Part shown: positions 5,214 through 5,267 of the stretch, in pieces
How positions within the stretch are numbered: position 1 is the stretch's first letter
How the letters are laid out: each line of letters opens with the position of its first letter
Source: an uncultured Clostridia bacterium
GTDB taxonomy: Bacteria; Bacillota; Clostridia; Oscillospirales; Acutalibacteraceae
Direction of reading: 5' to 3'
DNA length: 5,267 nucleotides
NCBI GenBank assembly: GCA_944381295.1
Contig: CALWKP010000047.1
Coordinates: forward strand, 1 to 5,267
Position numbers and translations under genes: made by a program
The notes under the pieces: model-generated
Seen by the model: only the letters and a program-made list of their open reading frames with translations
What the model was told of the DNA's origin: nothing
Database searches by the model: none

Positions 5214-5267
5214 TTACTCCCGGAAAAAACACAGGTAAGACTTGTTGTCCGTAAATCCGTCTCCCAT
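5214..5267 (-). CDS. Possible C-terminal end of an unknown gene entering from the right
   Basis: Reading leftwards from the window edge, one frame gives 17 residues, MGDGFTDNKSYLCFFRE, followed by TAA at 5216-5214. The stop lies just before the GC-rich inverted repeats, as expected for a gene converging on the AraC-family gene. The residues look protein-like, but I do not recognise the family and the piece is too short to judge. Both other minus-strand frames are also open here, so the call rests mainly on where this frame stops. The Met at the edge is not claimed as a start. Confidence 0.35.
   Translation of the reverse strand: MGDGFTDNKSYLCFFRE

Noticed and set aside
4945..5232. 95- and 67-codon minus-strand frames near the right edge
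   Set aside because: They run antisense into the helix-turn-helix region of the regulator and through the inverted repeats; their translations show no domain. The frame ending at 5214 is a better, though weak, candidate.
1..5267. CRISPR array, tRNA, rRNA, insertion sequence or phage gene
   Set aside because: No regularly spaced repeats, tRNA cloverleaf, rRNA core sequence, transposase or integrase motifs were seen on either strand.

Overview
The window looks like chromosomal DNA from a low-to-moderate GC Firmicute. A gut-type Clostridia (Lachnospiraceae-like) is the best guess, based on the style of the ABC exporter proteins, strong AGGAGG-type ribosome sites and TATAAT-type promoters. This is inference from sequence style; no ribosomal or other marker gene is present.

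Left part (1-2760), minus strand: a two-gene operon for a heterodimeric ABC exporter of the TM287/288, BmrCD and LmrCD type. The first gene (2610-865) is complete and has the degenerate ATP site: Asp for the catalytic Glu, Gln for the switch His, and no A-loop aromatic. The second gene starts at a TTG inside the end of the first, overlaps it by 11 nt, and runs off the left edge after its membrane domain. A promoter is visible at 2732-2760. A leader of about 115 nt contains a possible 18-codon leader peptide just before the first gene.

Middle (2630-2991): an intergenic stretch with the exporter promoter, a perfect 14-bp palindrome, and a series of hairpins ending in a T-tract terminator for the next gene.

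Right part (2992-5124): a divergent pair. On the minus strand is a URO-D superfamily protein (uroporphyrinogen decarboxylase/cobalamin methyltransferase fold, probably not a haem enzyme). On the plus strand is an AraC-family regulator. The 144-bp gap holds overlapping divergent promoters, a direct repeat with 21-bp period, and an 8-bp inverted repeat. This suggests that the regulator controls both itself and its neighbour.

Right edge (5125-5267): GC-rich stacked inverted repeats, then what may be the last 17 codons of another minus-strand gene.

The exporter belongs to a known class. I see no clear new system. The least explained unit is the AraC/URO-D-like pair: its substrate is unknown, no corrinoid protein is nearby, and the enzyme has an unusual CxxCxxC helix.
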